Positions 9,172-17,711 of a DNA stretch of 64,000 bases are shown one piece after another. Where the stretch lies: NCBI RefSeq assembly GCF_000380085.1, contig NZ_KB904555.1, positions 62,001 through 126,000 on the forward strand. The letters are read 5' to 3'. Numbering within the stretch: the first letter of the stretch is position 1; every line of letters begins with the position of its first letter. A program made the position numbers and the translations under genes. The notes under the pieces are model-generated. The model was not told the origin of the DNA. It ran no database searches and was given only the letters and a program-made list of their open reading frames with translations. Origin of the DNA: Streptococcus merionis DSM 19192. Its GTDB lineage: Bacteria; Bacillota; Bacilli; Lactobacillales; Streptococcaceae.

Positions 9172-9612
9172 ATGAAAAAATCCCCACATGGTTTTAGTTT
9201 AGACAAACAGGCTACTTATTTTTTGTGCGGTTATTGCTCTTTATTGCCTATTTTCTAGCGCTTATTCAAAACTAAATAAAGCAGGTTATGGGATCGTTTT
9301 TGTTTATTTGAGAGGACTCAGTATGCTGTCATAGCATAGTTCTCTTTTTTATTTTCCTCTTTTAACTATGATGGGTATTTTGAAGATAGCCTTGTAGACG
9401 ATGGTCTTTATTTCAATAGACGATTCACTCAGTGGCCAAAATGGAAAAACATCTCATCTAGCTCTTATGTAAGATATAAAACAAGATATAAAAAATCTAG
9501 AGAACTATTAAAAGACTTTTCGGAAAAGGTAAGTATTGGGACAGGCAGAGTAAAATCTGTCGGTCTCTTTTTTTTTATGATAACAAGTTTCAAAAAAGGG
9601 GTTGTTAGATAA
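9172..9612 (+). pseudogene. Decayed small membrane-protein gene
   Basis: A plausible start (GGGAGAG then ATG at 9172, with TTGACA at 9131) opens a frame that stops after 28 codons. The next frame continues as a hydrophobic segment (LIFCAVIALYCLFSSAYS) and stops near 9330. A third frame from 9340 reads FNYDGYFEDSLVDDGLYFN and on to a basic tail. The order signal, membrane helix, soluble tail across three frames indicates one gene broken by at least two frameshifts. No family was recognised. Confidence 0.55.
9538..9577 (+). terminator. Intrinsic terminator
   Basis: GGGACAGGCAG pairs with CTGTCGGTCTC (G-U pairs and one mismatch), followed by T9. It closes the decayed gene and insulates the TetR operon. 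Confidence 0.65.
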
Positions 9613-9656
9613 CGCTAAGTGATGTATAATATAAAATACCGACGGTATCGTCGGTA
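9602..9656 (+). promoter_or_regulatory. Promoter and TetR-type operator of the ABC/ECF operon
   Basis: TTGTTA (9602-9607), 17-base spacer, TATAAT (9625-9630). A perfect palindrome TACCGACGGTATCGTCGGTA covers 9637-9656, directly on the transcription start and 19 bases before the tetR ATG. The position and the 7-bp arms are typical of a TetR-family autoregulatory operator. Confidence 0.8.
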
Positions 9657-9675
9657 ATGGGAAGGTGGAAGAAAA

Positions 9676-10284
9676 ATGTGTGCAGCTAAAAGATTGAGCG
9701 AAGCCGAAAGAAAAAAAGAGATTGTGGATTCGGCGGCCAAGGTTATCATGGAAAAAGGCTTTGAAAAGACAACCATGGAAGAAATTATTGCTGGAACAAC
9801 TTTATCTAAGGGTGGAGTTTACCACTATTATGGCAGTGTGCTTGAAATTTTTAAGGACATTATGATTTTTGGTATTGAATATAGAAACAAAATTATCAAA
9901 GATCATATGGGGACAGATAATCAATTTGTAAGTGATGAGCTTATGGCAAAGGAGTTGGTGGATAAAATGCTTGACGATAATCCGTATATGCCTCTTTATA
10001 TTGAGTTTTTAATTGCTAACAAAAGAAATCCTGAATTTAAAGGACTTATGGTGGAGTTACAGGAACAGTCAAAAGAAAGCTGTAAGATAATTTTTGAAGG
10101 TGCTCCGAACCGGTTATTTAATCTCGATACCTTTCAATTTGTAACAGACTTTATTAATGCAATAATTCTTGGTTCTGATGTTCTTGAAGCTAGAGAAAAC
10201 TTCAAGAAAAATAGAAATCTATTAGAACAAATGCTTATTTTAATATTTAAAAATGGAAAGGAGTTAAAAAATGAAGGTTTATAA
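9676..10284 (+). CDS. TetR/AcrR family transcriptional regulator
   Basis: 202 residues. The N-terminal HTH is clear: AAKVIMEKGFEKTTMEEI then TTLSKGGVYHYYGS at about residues 17-56. The C-terminal ligand and dimer half is unlike well-known drug-resistance repressors. It is the first gene of a six-gene operon, overlapping the next gene by 14 bases, with a palindrome on its own promoter. It therefore most likely represses the transporter genes until a ligand (perhaps the imported compound or metal state) binds. Confidence 0.9.
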   Translation: MCAAKRLSEAERKKEIVDSAAKVIMEKGFEKTTMEEIIAGTTLSKGGVYHYYGSVLEIFKDIMIFGIEYRNKIIKDHMGTDNQFVSDELMAKELVDKMLDDNPYMPLYIEFLIANKRNPEFKGLMVELQEQSKESCKIIFEGAPNRLFNLDTFQFVTDFINAIILGSDVLEARENFKKNRNLLEQMLILIFKNGKELKNEGL

Positions 10285-12025
10285 AAAATTATTTTCCTAT
10301 GTACCAAATGAAAAGCCAATCGGATATTTGTCAATTATTATATCAGGCATTTCAGCTTTTTTTATGGTATATGGCTACTATTATATATATAAGTTTTTCA
10401 ACGATATTGTGGTAAGTGGCAATTTTGAACATGCGAGTATACATTCTATAAGAATCGTTAGTTATCTAACATTAAGTGCTGTTCTTTATCTTTTGTCAGG
10501 GCTAGTATCACATAAACTTGCTTTTAGATTAGAGACCAATTTAAGAAAAAAAGGAATTGATGGATTAACGGACGCAAGTTTCCGCTTCTTTGATTTAAAT
10601 TCATCTGGGCTTATAAGAAAAACAATAGATGATAATGCAGTGAATACACACATGGCAGTTGCTCATATGTTACCTGATAATACACAGGCATTTTTAGTTC
10701 CAATTTTTGCCCTCATATTAGCATTTGCTATTAGTTTACGAGTGGGTGTTGTTATTATTACCCTAAGCATTGTAAGCGGTCTTATTTTAAAAGGCATGAT
10801 GGGAAATGGCGAGTTTATGAAATTATACCAAGATTCTCTCGGAAAACTCAGTAGTGAAACTGTTGAGTACGTAAGAGGTATGCAGGTAGTAAAAATATTT
10901 GGAAATAAGATTAAAACTTTTAAAGCGCTTCATGAAGCGATTATGAATTATTCAAAATATGCCTATAACTATTCGATTTCTTGTAAAAAACCTTATGTTA
11001 CATATCAGCTTATATTTTTAGGCTTGATTGCAATTATCACAATTCCGTTAAGTTTCTTTTTAGGCGATTTAAGCGAACCTAAAGTGGTTGCGGTAGAACT
11101 CATTATGATTTTCTTTTTAAGCGGTGTTATGATGGTGGCTTTTATGAAAATTATGTGGGCAGGTCAAAATATATTTTCGGCAAATTATGCAGTAGATAAC
11201 TTGGAAAATCTTTATAAGAAAATGCAAGAAAATAAGCTTTCGTATGGAAAAAGAGAAAAATTTGAAAATTCAAAAATTGAATTTGATAATGTGAGCTTTT
11301 CTTATGGTGAGAACAAGGTATTAGAAAATTTATCTTTCGCTTTGCCGGAGAAAAAAACATATGCATTAGTTGGTCATTCTGGTTCAGGTAAATCGACAAT
11401 TGCTAAACTTCTATCTGGATTTTACAAAGTGGATGGTGGAACGATTAAAATAGGTGGTTATCCATTGGAGGAATATACAAAAGAAGCAATTATTAAAAAT
11501 ATCTCTTTTGTTTTTCAAGATAGTAAATTATTCAAAAAGACCATTTATGAAAATGTTGCATTGGCAGATGAAAAGGCAAGCAGAGAAGAAGTGATGCAGG
11601 CGATGAGTCTTGCTGGTTGTGATGAAATTATTTCTAAGTTTAGGAATAGAGAAAATACAATTATAGGTACAAAAGGAGTATATCTATCAGGTGGCGAAAA
11701 ACAAAGGATTGCAATTGCAAGAGCAATTCTTAAAAAATCGTCGATTGTCATTATGGATGAGGCAAGTGCATCTATTGATGCTGATAATGAATATGAACTT
11801 CAAAAAGCATTCAAAAATCTCATGAAGGATAAAACTGTCATTATGATTGCTCATAGAATAACGAGCATTACTAATGTTGACGAAATACTTGTCTTAGAAA
11901 ATGGAAAAATTATGGAAAGAGGCAATAATAAAACGTTAAGGGAGAAACAAGGCTTATACAGTAGACTTGTTAGCCTATATGAAACTGCTAATGATTGGAG
12001 GGTGTCAAATGAAGAATTATTATAA
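10271..12025 (+). CDS. ABC transporter, exporter-fold permease/ATPase (half 1)
   Basis: 584 residues: a six-helix type IV transmembrane domain (about 1-320) fused to an ATPase with Walker A GHSGSGKST, signature LSGGEKQR, Walker B VIMDEASASID and H-loop IAHR. It pairs with the following gene as a heterodimer. Fused pairs of this kind next to uptake genes resemble the siderophore importers YbtPQ/IrtAB, which use the exporter fold for import. Here that similarity is inference from gene organisation. It is cotranscribed with tetR and clearly AT-rich compared with housekeeping genes. Confidence 0.85.
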   Translation: MKVYKKLFSYVPNEKPIGYLSIIISGISAFFMVYGYYYIYKFFNDIVVSGNFEHASIHSIRIVSYLTLSAVLYLLSGLVSHKLAFRLETNLRKKGIDGLTDASFRFFDLNSSGLIRKTIDDNAVNTHMAVAHMLPDNTQAFLVPIFALILAFAISLRVGVVIITLSIVSGLILKGMMGNGEFMKLYQDSLGKLSSETVEYVRGMQVVKIFGNKIKTFKALHEAIMNYSKYAYNYSISCKKPYVTYQLIFLGLIAIITIPLSFFLGDLSEPKVVAVELIMIFFLSGVMMVAFMKIMWAGQNIFSANYAVDNLENLYKKMQENKLSYGKREKFENSKIEFDNVSFSYGENKVLENLSFALPEKKTYALVGHSGSGKSTIAKLLSGFYKVDGGTIKIGGYPLEEYTKEAIIKNISFVFQDSKLFKKTIYENVALADEKASREEVMQAMSLAGCDEIISKFRNRENTIIGTKGVYLSGGEKQRIAIARAILKKSSIVIMDEASASIDADNEYELQKAFKNLMKDKTVIMIAHRITSITNVDEILVLENGKIMERGNNKTLREKQGLYSRLVSLYETANDWRVSNEELL

Positions 12026-13730
12026 GAAGCGTTATTCTTTGTCTGAGCAAGGTGCAAAGAATTTAACAAAAGCTACTTATTGTTGCTTTTTGACCTATGT
12101 CATTAATGTGGCACCTATGCTTATTTTAATGGCACTTTCAAATCAACTTATTTTAGGAAATGTGACAGGTATTTGGCAATATATCAGTGTTGCTGTGATA
12201 ACACTAGGGGTTATGTATGTTCTTTTATCAAATGAGTATGTAAGTCTATATAATGCGACCTACAAAGAATCAGCTGATTTAAGAAAGGGAATAGCAGAAA
12301 ATTTAGCAGATCTTCCGATTGCGTACTTTTCTAAACATAATCTATCGGATTTATCACAGGCAATTATGTCTGATGTGGAAAGAATCGAACATGCTATGAG
12401 CCATTCTATTCCAAAAGTTGTGGGAATGCTGATATTTTTCCCATTAATGGGGGTAATGATGGTAATAGGAAATTGGAAGCTAGGACTTGCAGCTATTATA
12501 CCAACATTGATTAGTTTTGCTTTTATACCCTTAGCAAGGAGGCGAAAAGAAAAAGCTTATGATAGATATTTCCATATTTTGAGAGATAATTCCGATTTGT
12601 TTCAGGAAACCATTGAATTACAACAGGAAATAAGTAGTTTTAATCAGTCTAAGAAGGTCAAAAATGGTTTATATAAAAGAATGGAAGAAAGTGAAAAAAT
12701 TCATTTCAACATAGAGCTTGGCTCAATGCTGGATTTAGGGGTATCTTCACTTTTCTCATATATAAGCGTTGCTGTAGTTATAGCAGTAGGCATTAACTTG
12801 CTCATTCATGGAGAAATTAGCTTATTATATTTAATTGGATACATCATTGGAACCATCAAGGTAAAAGAACTTTTTGATATTTCGAAAGAAGGAATGATTG
12901 AAATGTTTTATATTGAGCCTGCAGTAAGACGTATAAAGGAAATGAAGAATTCACCTATTCAAGGTGGAGAAGATACAAGTTTTAGTCATTATAACATCGA
13001 ATTTAAAAATGTAGCCTTTTCTTATGATGAAGATACAAAGGTTTTAAAGGATGTAAGCTTTACTGCTAAGCAAGGTGAGGTTACAGCTCTTGTTGGGGCG
13101 TCTGGATCAGGTAAAACATCTATCTTAAGACTTATATCAAGGCTTTATGACTATGATAAAGGAAGTATTTTAATAGATGGAAAAGATATTAAAAACATTT
13201 CTACGGATTCACTATTCAAAGATATTTCTATAGTATTTCAGGATGTTACCTTATTTAATACAAGTATTTTAGAAAATATTCGCCTTGGTAAAGAAACTGC
13301 AACGGATGAAGAAGTCAAAATGGCAGCAAAGCTTGCTAATTGTATGGACTTTATCGAAAAACTTCCTGAAGGTTTTAATACGCCAATTGGAGAAAATGGA
13401 GCGGAGCTTTCAGGTGGAGAAAGACAGAGATTATCCATTGCAAGAGCCTTCTTAAAGGATGCCCCAATATTGATCCTTGATGAAATTTCAGCTAGTCTTG
13501 ATGTTGATAATGAAAAGAAAATTCAAGATAGCTTAAATATGCTAATCAAAGATAAAACTGTCATTATTATTTCCCATAGACTAAAATCCATTGAGAATAT
13601 CGACAAGATTGTTGTTATTGATGATGGATTTGTTGAAAAAGAGGGAACACATGAAGAACTAAAAGAGACCTCAAAGGTATATAAAAACTTAATTCAAAAA
13701 ACAAAATTAGCAGAAGAATTTAGCTATTAG
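12009..13730 (+). CDS. ABC transporter, exporter-fold permease/ATPase (half 2)
   Basis: 573 residues from the ATG at 12009 behind TGGAGGGTG; the longer upstream frame lies in the previous gene. N-terminal six-helix domain and C-terminal ATPase with Walker A GASGSGKTS, signature LSGGERQR, Walker B LILDEISASLD and ISHR. It overlaps half 1 by 17 bases, implying equal expression and a heterodimer. Both halves keep a glutamate after Walker B, so both ATP sites may be active. Confidence 0.87.
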   Translation: MKNYYKKRYSLSEQGAKNLTKATYCCFLTYVINVAPMLILMALSNQLILGNVTGIWQYISVAVITLGVMYVLLSNEYVSLYNATYKESADLRKGIAENLADLPIAYFSKHNLSDLSQAIMSDVERIEHAMSHSIPKVVGMLIFFPLMGVMMVIGNWKLGLAAIIPTLISFAFIPLARRRKEKAYDRYFHILRDNSDLFQETIELQQEISSFNQSKKVKNGLYKRMEESEKIHFNIELGSMLDLGVSSLFSYISVAVVIAVGINLLIHGEISLLYLIGYIIGTIKVKELFDISKEGMIEMFYIEPAVRRIKEMKNSPIQGGEDTSFSHYNIEFKNVAFSYDEDTKVLKDVSFTAKQGEVTALVGASGSGKTSILRLISRLYDYDKGSILIDGKDIKNISTDSLFKDISIVFQDVTLFNTSILENIRLGKETATDEEVKMAAKLANCMDFIEKLPEGFNTPIGENGAELSGGERQRLSIARAFLKDAPILILDEISASLDVDNEKKIQDSLNMLIKDKTVIIISHRLKSIENIDKIVVIDDGFVEKEGTHEELKETSKVYKNLIQKTKLAEEFSY

Positions 13731-13740
13731 GAGGAAGAAA

Positions 13741-14322
13741 ATGAAAGAAAACAAACTAAAAATCAAAGATCTAGTTACTATAGGTGTATTTGCAGTTATT
13801 TACTTTATTGTGATGTTTGGAGTGGGAATGATAGGAATGGTTCCAATTCTATTCTTAGTATATCCAACCCTTCTTGGTATTGTAACGGGTACAATCGTTA
13901 TGTTATTTATGGCAAAGGTACAAAAACCTTGGGCGTTATTTATACTAGGAGTACTTTCTCCATTATTAATGTTTGCTATGGGGCATACCTATATAATAGC
14001 CGTTCATGCTATTACCATAATGTTTATTGCAGAAATGATAAGAAGAGCAGGTGGCTACAAGTCTTTCAAGTACAATATGCTTGCTTTTGCGGTTTTTAAT
14101 ACATGGATTTGCGGATCGCTTATGCAAATGCTATGGGCAAAAGAAAAATATATTGAATTATCAATGATGATGGGTAAGGAATATGTAGATGCTTTAGAAA
14201 AGTTAATCACCTATCCACATATGGCGTTGGTTTACGCTGGTGCTATTGTTGGTGGAAGTATCGGAGCATATATTGGAAAGGCACTTCTTAAGAAACACTT
14301 TAAAAAAGCAGGTATTGTTTAA
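13741..14322 (+). CDS. MptD/Trep_Strep-type ECF substrate-binding (S) component
   Basis: 193-residue integral membrane protein with five to six hydrophobic helices, resembling the Trep_Strep (MptD) family of putative ECF S components. It has a basic N-terminus (MKENKLKIKDL) and the motif GVFAVIYFIVMFGVG. S components bind the small substrate and dock on EcfT. The substrate cannot be read from sequence; neighbours with siderophore-importer-like genes suggest a metallophore, haem or corrinoid. Its stop overlaps the next start (TAATG). Confidence 0.8.
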   Translation: MKENKLKIKDLVTIGVFAVIYFIVMFGVGMIGMVPILFLVYPTLLGIVTGTIVMLFMAKVQKPWALFILGVLSPLLMFAMGHTYIIAVHAITIMFIAEMIRRAGGYKSFKYNMLAFAVFNTWICGSLMQMLWAKEKYIELSMMMGKEYVDALEKLITYPHMALVYAGAIVGGSIGAYIGKALLKKHFKKAGIV

Positions 14323-15014
14323 TGTGGGCTGTGAATAACAATAGACTTAATCCTAATCCCATAACGAAATTTTTCGTTGTGGGATTGCTCGGTCTGACTG
14401 TTGTACATTCAATTCATCCTGTCTTGGAGTGGACAGTCATAATTATAATTTCCATTATGTATTTCATGAATGGATTAAAAAAAGATGCAGTAAAAAATAT
14501 AGTTATGTTTGGCATCTTATTCCTTGCACCTACTTTTAAGATATTAGCTCAGTTACCATTTGTAATAAAGATGTTTTTTTCTTTAATTTTTGTGCTTCGT
14601 ATGTTTTATATTCCATATATTGCAGGGAAATTTTTGATTAAAACATCAGATGTAGGGAGTATTATTTCATCTATGGATATTTTAAAAATGCCGAGTGCTA
14701 TATCTATACCTGTTGCGGTTATGTTTCGTTTTTTCCCATCTTTTGTGGAAGAAAAGAATAGTATCAAAATGGCAATGAAAATAAGGGGAATAGAGACAAA
14801 AAATCCTTTGAAATACTTAGAGTATGTAGCTGTACCTCTTTTAATTATTTCGTCAAATATTGCAGATGATATATCAAAAGCAGCAGAAACAAAATGTATT
14901 GCCAATCCTATAAAGAAGACAAGATATATTAGAGTAGGTGTTGGTGTAATTGATTTTCTTTACGCTCTAATGATGACAGCAATAGTTGTAGGAGGGTGGT
15001 TATGCTTGAAATAA
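14322..15014 (+). CDS. ECF transporter transmembrane (T) component
   Basis: 230 residues with four to five membrane helices and the EcfT coupling features: AMKIRGIETKNP (an A-R-G type coupling helix) and a second TKCIANPIKKTRY segment. These insert into the grooves of the two EcfA ATPase domains. It is translationally coupled to the S component (1-base overlap) and overlaps the ATPase gene by 13 bases. Confidence 0.83.
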   Translation: MWAVNNNRLNPNPITKFFVVGLLGLTVVHSIHPVLEWTVIIIISIMYFMNGLKKDAVKNIVMFGILFLAPTFKILAQLPFVIKMFFSLIFVLRMFYIPYIAGKFLIKTSDVGSIISSMDILKMPSAISIPVAVMFRFFPSFVEEKNSIKMAMKIRGIETKNPLKYLEYVAVPLLIISSNIADDISKAAETKCIANPIKKTRYIRVGVGVIDFLYALMMTAIVVGGWLCLK

Positions 15015-16426
15015 AGAATCTTTCCTTATTCTATGGGGAAAACAACAAGGTTTTAGATGATATTTCTCTTACTGCTCAAGAGGGAGAATGTATTTTACTT
15101 ACTGGTGAAAGTGGAAGTGGAAAATCTTCCATTATTAATTCAATCAACGGTTTGGCTCTTGCCTTTGAAAATGCAAGTAGCAAAGGAAGCATCAAGGTAA
15201 ACAATAAAGAAATAAAAGACTTGGAGCTGTATGAAATATCTTTAGTAATAGCCAGTGTTTTTCAAAATCCAAAAACTCATTTTTTTAATGTTAATACAAC
15301 ACTTGAACTCTTGTTTTACTTAGAGAATATAGGAGTGTCAAAAGAAGAGATGGATGCTCGTATGGAAGAAATGTTAAAGATTTTTCCTATAGAGCATTTA
15401 CTGGGACGAAGTATTTTTGAATTATCCGGTGGAGAAAAGCAAATTTTATGTGTGGCGTCTTGCTATATTTCAGGTTGTAAAATTATAGTTCTTGATGAGC
15501 CATCATCAAACTTAGACGATAAACATATTGAAGTTCTTACAGATATGCTTAAAATTCTAAAAGATAAAAATGTAACACTTATACTTGCAGAACATAGAAT
15601 TTACTACTTAATGGATTTAATAGATCGTGTTTATTTGATTCAACAAGGAAAAATAAATCAAACTTTTAGTAAAGAAGAATTTTTGTCTTTGTCAAGCAAG
15701 TATTTGATTAAATATGGACTTCGTTCAAGACAAAAGACACCTTTAACGAAAAGTCAAAGACCAACGGGTAAGGATTTCATGATTAAAACGATGAAGATTG
15801 ATTTTGAAGATAAATGTGAACTAAGGCTTGATAATGTATCTTTTAATTTGGGCAAAATTTATGGCATTGTTGGAAGAAATGGATGTGGGAAATCAACTTT
15901 TTTACGTGTAATGACAGGGTTAAATAAAAAAGATAAAAGTGAAATTGTTTTTAAAGGCCAAAAGCTAAGCAAAAAAGAAAGAACAAAAAACTCTAGCTTA
16001 GTTATGCAAGATGTAAATCATCAGCTTTTTACAGAATCTGTTGAGGAAGAATTAAAATTAGGCGTTAGGGATTTAAGCAAGGAGAAAACAGATAGAGTTC
16101 TTTTAGGGCTTGGACTGAATGAATTAAAGGATAGGCATCCTATGAGCTTATCAGGTGGACAAAAACAAAGAGTGGCAATCGCTTCTGTTTTGTGCAAAAA
16201 TTCCAACTTCGTGTACTTTGATGAGCCAACAAGTGGAATGGACTATAACAATATGCTAAAGATTGCAACGCTGATTAAAGAAATGAGTAATGAAGAAAAC
16301 ATCATATTCATTGTATCTCATGACACTGAATTCCTAAATGAGGTAGCGGATGCAGTCCTTAATTTAGAGGACTTTAAAGCAATGGATAATACTAATAATC
16401 ATTACACTAATATTCAAATGAAATAA
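15002..16426 (+). CDS. ECF transporter ATPase with two fused nucleotide-binding domains
   Basis: 474 residues from ATG 15002 (RBS AGGAGGGTGG). Two ABC ATPase domains in tandem: domain 1 with Walker A GESGSGKSS, signature LSGGEKQ, Walker B IIVLDEPSS; domain 2 with GRNGCGKST, LSGGQKQR, VYFDEPTSG. This is the fused form of EcfA1/EcfA2 that powers dedicated (group I) ECF importers such as MptE-like systems. It is the last gene of the TetR operon. Confidence 0.87.
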   Translation: MLEIKNLSLFYGENNKVLDDISLTAQEGECILLTGESGSGKSSIINSINGLALAFENASSKGSIKVNNKEIKDLELYEISLVIASVFQNPKTHFFNVNTTLELLFYLENIGVSKEEMDARMEEMLKIFPIEHLLGRSIFELSGGEKQILCVASCYISGCKIIVLDEPSSNLDDKHIEVLTDMLKILKDKNVTLILAEHRIYYLMDLIDRVYLIQQGKINQTFSKEEFLSLSSKYLIKYGLRSRQKTPLTKSQRPTGKDFMIKTMKIDFEDKCELRLDNVSFNLGKIYGIVGRNGCGKSTFLRVMTGLNKKDKSEIVFKGQKLSKKERTKNSSLVMQDVNHQLFTESVEEELKLGVRDLSKEKTDRVLLGLGLNELKDRHPMSLSGGQKQRVAIASVLCKNSNFVYFDEPTSGMDYNNMLKIATLIKEMSNEENIIFIVSHDTEFLNEVADAVLNLEDFKAMDNTNNHYTNIQMK

Positions 16427-16510
16427 AAAGAAATTTAATAAGACAAAAATATGTACATAGGGCTTTAATAAGTATGAAAATTAGTAATGTAAAGAATAGG
16501 GAGAGTGATC

Positions 16511-17377
16511 ATGAGAACTTTACTAGCAACTAGAATAAAAGACAGAAGAAAAGAATTGAAATTGTCCCAGAAAGAATTAGCTGAAGGGATTTGTAAACAA
16601 GGTCAAATCAGCCGGTTGGAAAATGGGGAGTATACTCCAGGTTCAGAATTATTACACCAGTTAGCGAAAAAGCTCAATGTTAGCATGGACTACTTCTTTG
16701 ACGAACAAATTTCAAACGAAAGTACAGAGCTTACTGAATTTAAAAAAATCGCTAAGACTTTTATCGGACATCGAAAATATGAGTCACTGAAATATATTTA
16801 TGAATTGGAGAAAGAGACTTCACACCGTTTATCGCTGTCAGATAAAATATACATGGAGTGGATAGGGGCTTTGGTTGATTTTTATTTCTACAACAGAAAA
16901 GAGGAAGCAACTCTGAAGTTGGAGAAAGTCTTACAGTCGCTCACTACAATAGACTTAAACTATCTTCAAATTTCAAATACGCTTTTTAATTTCTACCATG
17001 ATACAGATAATTTAGTCAAGTTTGAATCAATTCAAGAAAGATTGGCTAATCAGATACAACAACTTAGCTTGACAACGATAGAAGAATTGGAACTTTCTAT
17101 AAAATTTCATTATAATTTAGGTCGCTACTTATGGCTACAAAAGGATGTAGAGCAGGCCATTAAAAGACTTACAGCAACGATTAAGCTGTGCAAAGATTAT
17201 AAAACGACGTATTTACTTGCAGATTTGTATATATTGTTGGGAAATGTTAGTAAGAATTTTTCGGAAAAAGCAGTAGTCAAAGACTATTTTGAGCAGGCGT
17301 ATTTTTTGTACAAAAACTTAGATGAAAATCAGGAAATGGCTTTAACAGTAGAACATTACCTAGCTGAAAATTTTTAA
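16511..17377 (+). CDS. PlcR-like HTH/TPR transcriptional regulator (RRNPP type)
   Basis: 288 residues. Residues 7-62 form a HTH_3 domain (LKLSQKELAEGICKQGQISR, then LENGEYTPGSELL). The rest is helical TPR repeats, ending EQAYFLYKNLDENQEMA in the style of PlcR. Such proteins (PlcR, PrgX, ComR, Rgg) usually bind a short re-imported peptide and activate a neighbouring promoter. It is followed by a terminator, a strong promoter and an MFS gene. It is unlike ComR in the HTH and is not expected to be the competence regulator. Confidence 0.82.
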   Translation: MRTLLATRIKDRRKELKLSQKELAEGICKQGQISRLENGEYTPGSELLHQLAKKLNVSMDYFFDEQISNESTELTEFKKIAKTFIGHRKYESLKYIYELEKETSHRLSLSDKIYMEWIGALVDFYFYNRKEEATLKLEKVLQSLTTIDLNYLQISNTLFNFYHDTDNLVKFESIQERLANQIQQLSLTTIEELELSIKFHYNLGRYLWLQKDVEQAIKRLTATIKLCKDYKTTYLLADLYILLGNVSKNFSEKAVVKDYFEQAYFLYKNLDENQEMALTVEHYLAENF

Positions 17378-17384
17378 GAATAGC

Positions 17385-17421
17385 CATTATTGAGACTGGG
17401 ACGTACTCAGTCTCGTTTTTT
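17385..17421 (+). terminator. Terminator after the PlcR-like gene
   Basis: GAGACTG-N9-CAGTCTC stem followed by GTTTTTTAT. Confidence 0.78.
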
Positions 17422-17499
17422 ATAGTTTGAATAAGTTGGCGCTTTTTAGGTAACAAAAAAATACTAAAAGATACTAAAATCAAAAAAAAATAAAAAAAG

Positions 17500-17541
17500 T
17501 TTATATAAAGTATTGAAAATGTAATTTTAAGGTGCTAAAAT
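17500..17541 (+). promoter_or_regulatory. Promoter of the MFS gene with upstream palindrome
   Basis: TTGAAA (17513-17518), exactly 17 bases, TAAAAT (17536-17541). A 10-bp palindrome TTTATATAAA (17500-17509) sits three bases before the -35, and the direct repeat GATACTAAAA lies further upstream. This is the position expected for an activator such as the adjacent PlcR-like protein. A leader of about 160 bases separates the start site from the MFS gene. Confidence 0.6.
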
Positions 17542-17610
17542 AAATCTAGGAAATTTAAGACGGGATTTACCGAAAAAATAATTTATTGGTTTTTCAAAGT
17601 GAAAATAGGC

Positions 17611-17700
17611 ATGAGGATTATTTTGATTTTGGTGTCGGAACTTTGGGTATTTACTGGGTATTGTTGGGCTACTCGTTCACGTTTGAGCTGTAGAAAGTAG
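17611..17700 (+). CDS. Possible small peptide gene (29 codons)
   Basis: Between the promoter and the MFS start, an ATG at 17611 (or GTG at 17599) opens a 29-33 codon frame. It has a basic then hydrophobic N-terminus (MRIILILVSELWVFTG) and a polar basic tail ending SRLSCRK, and stops 12 bases before the MFS gene. Size and layout resemble pheromone precursors of RRNPP regulators. Against it: the ribosome binding site is weak and another frame of similar length is also open here. It may only be a leader. Confidence 0.3.
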   Translation: MRIILILVSELWVFTGYCWATRSRLSCRK

Positions 17701-17711
17701 AGAGTGTTGTG

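Noticed and set aside
8982..9206. 74-codon minus-strand frame
   Set aside because: Overlaps the plus-strand start and promoter of the decayed gene, no ribosome binding site, unlike any protein pattern.
16511..17377. ComR, the competence regulator
   Set aside because: HTH and TPR sequence look like PlcR, the following peptide candidate lacks the paired-Trp XIP ending, and comX is 42 kb away.
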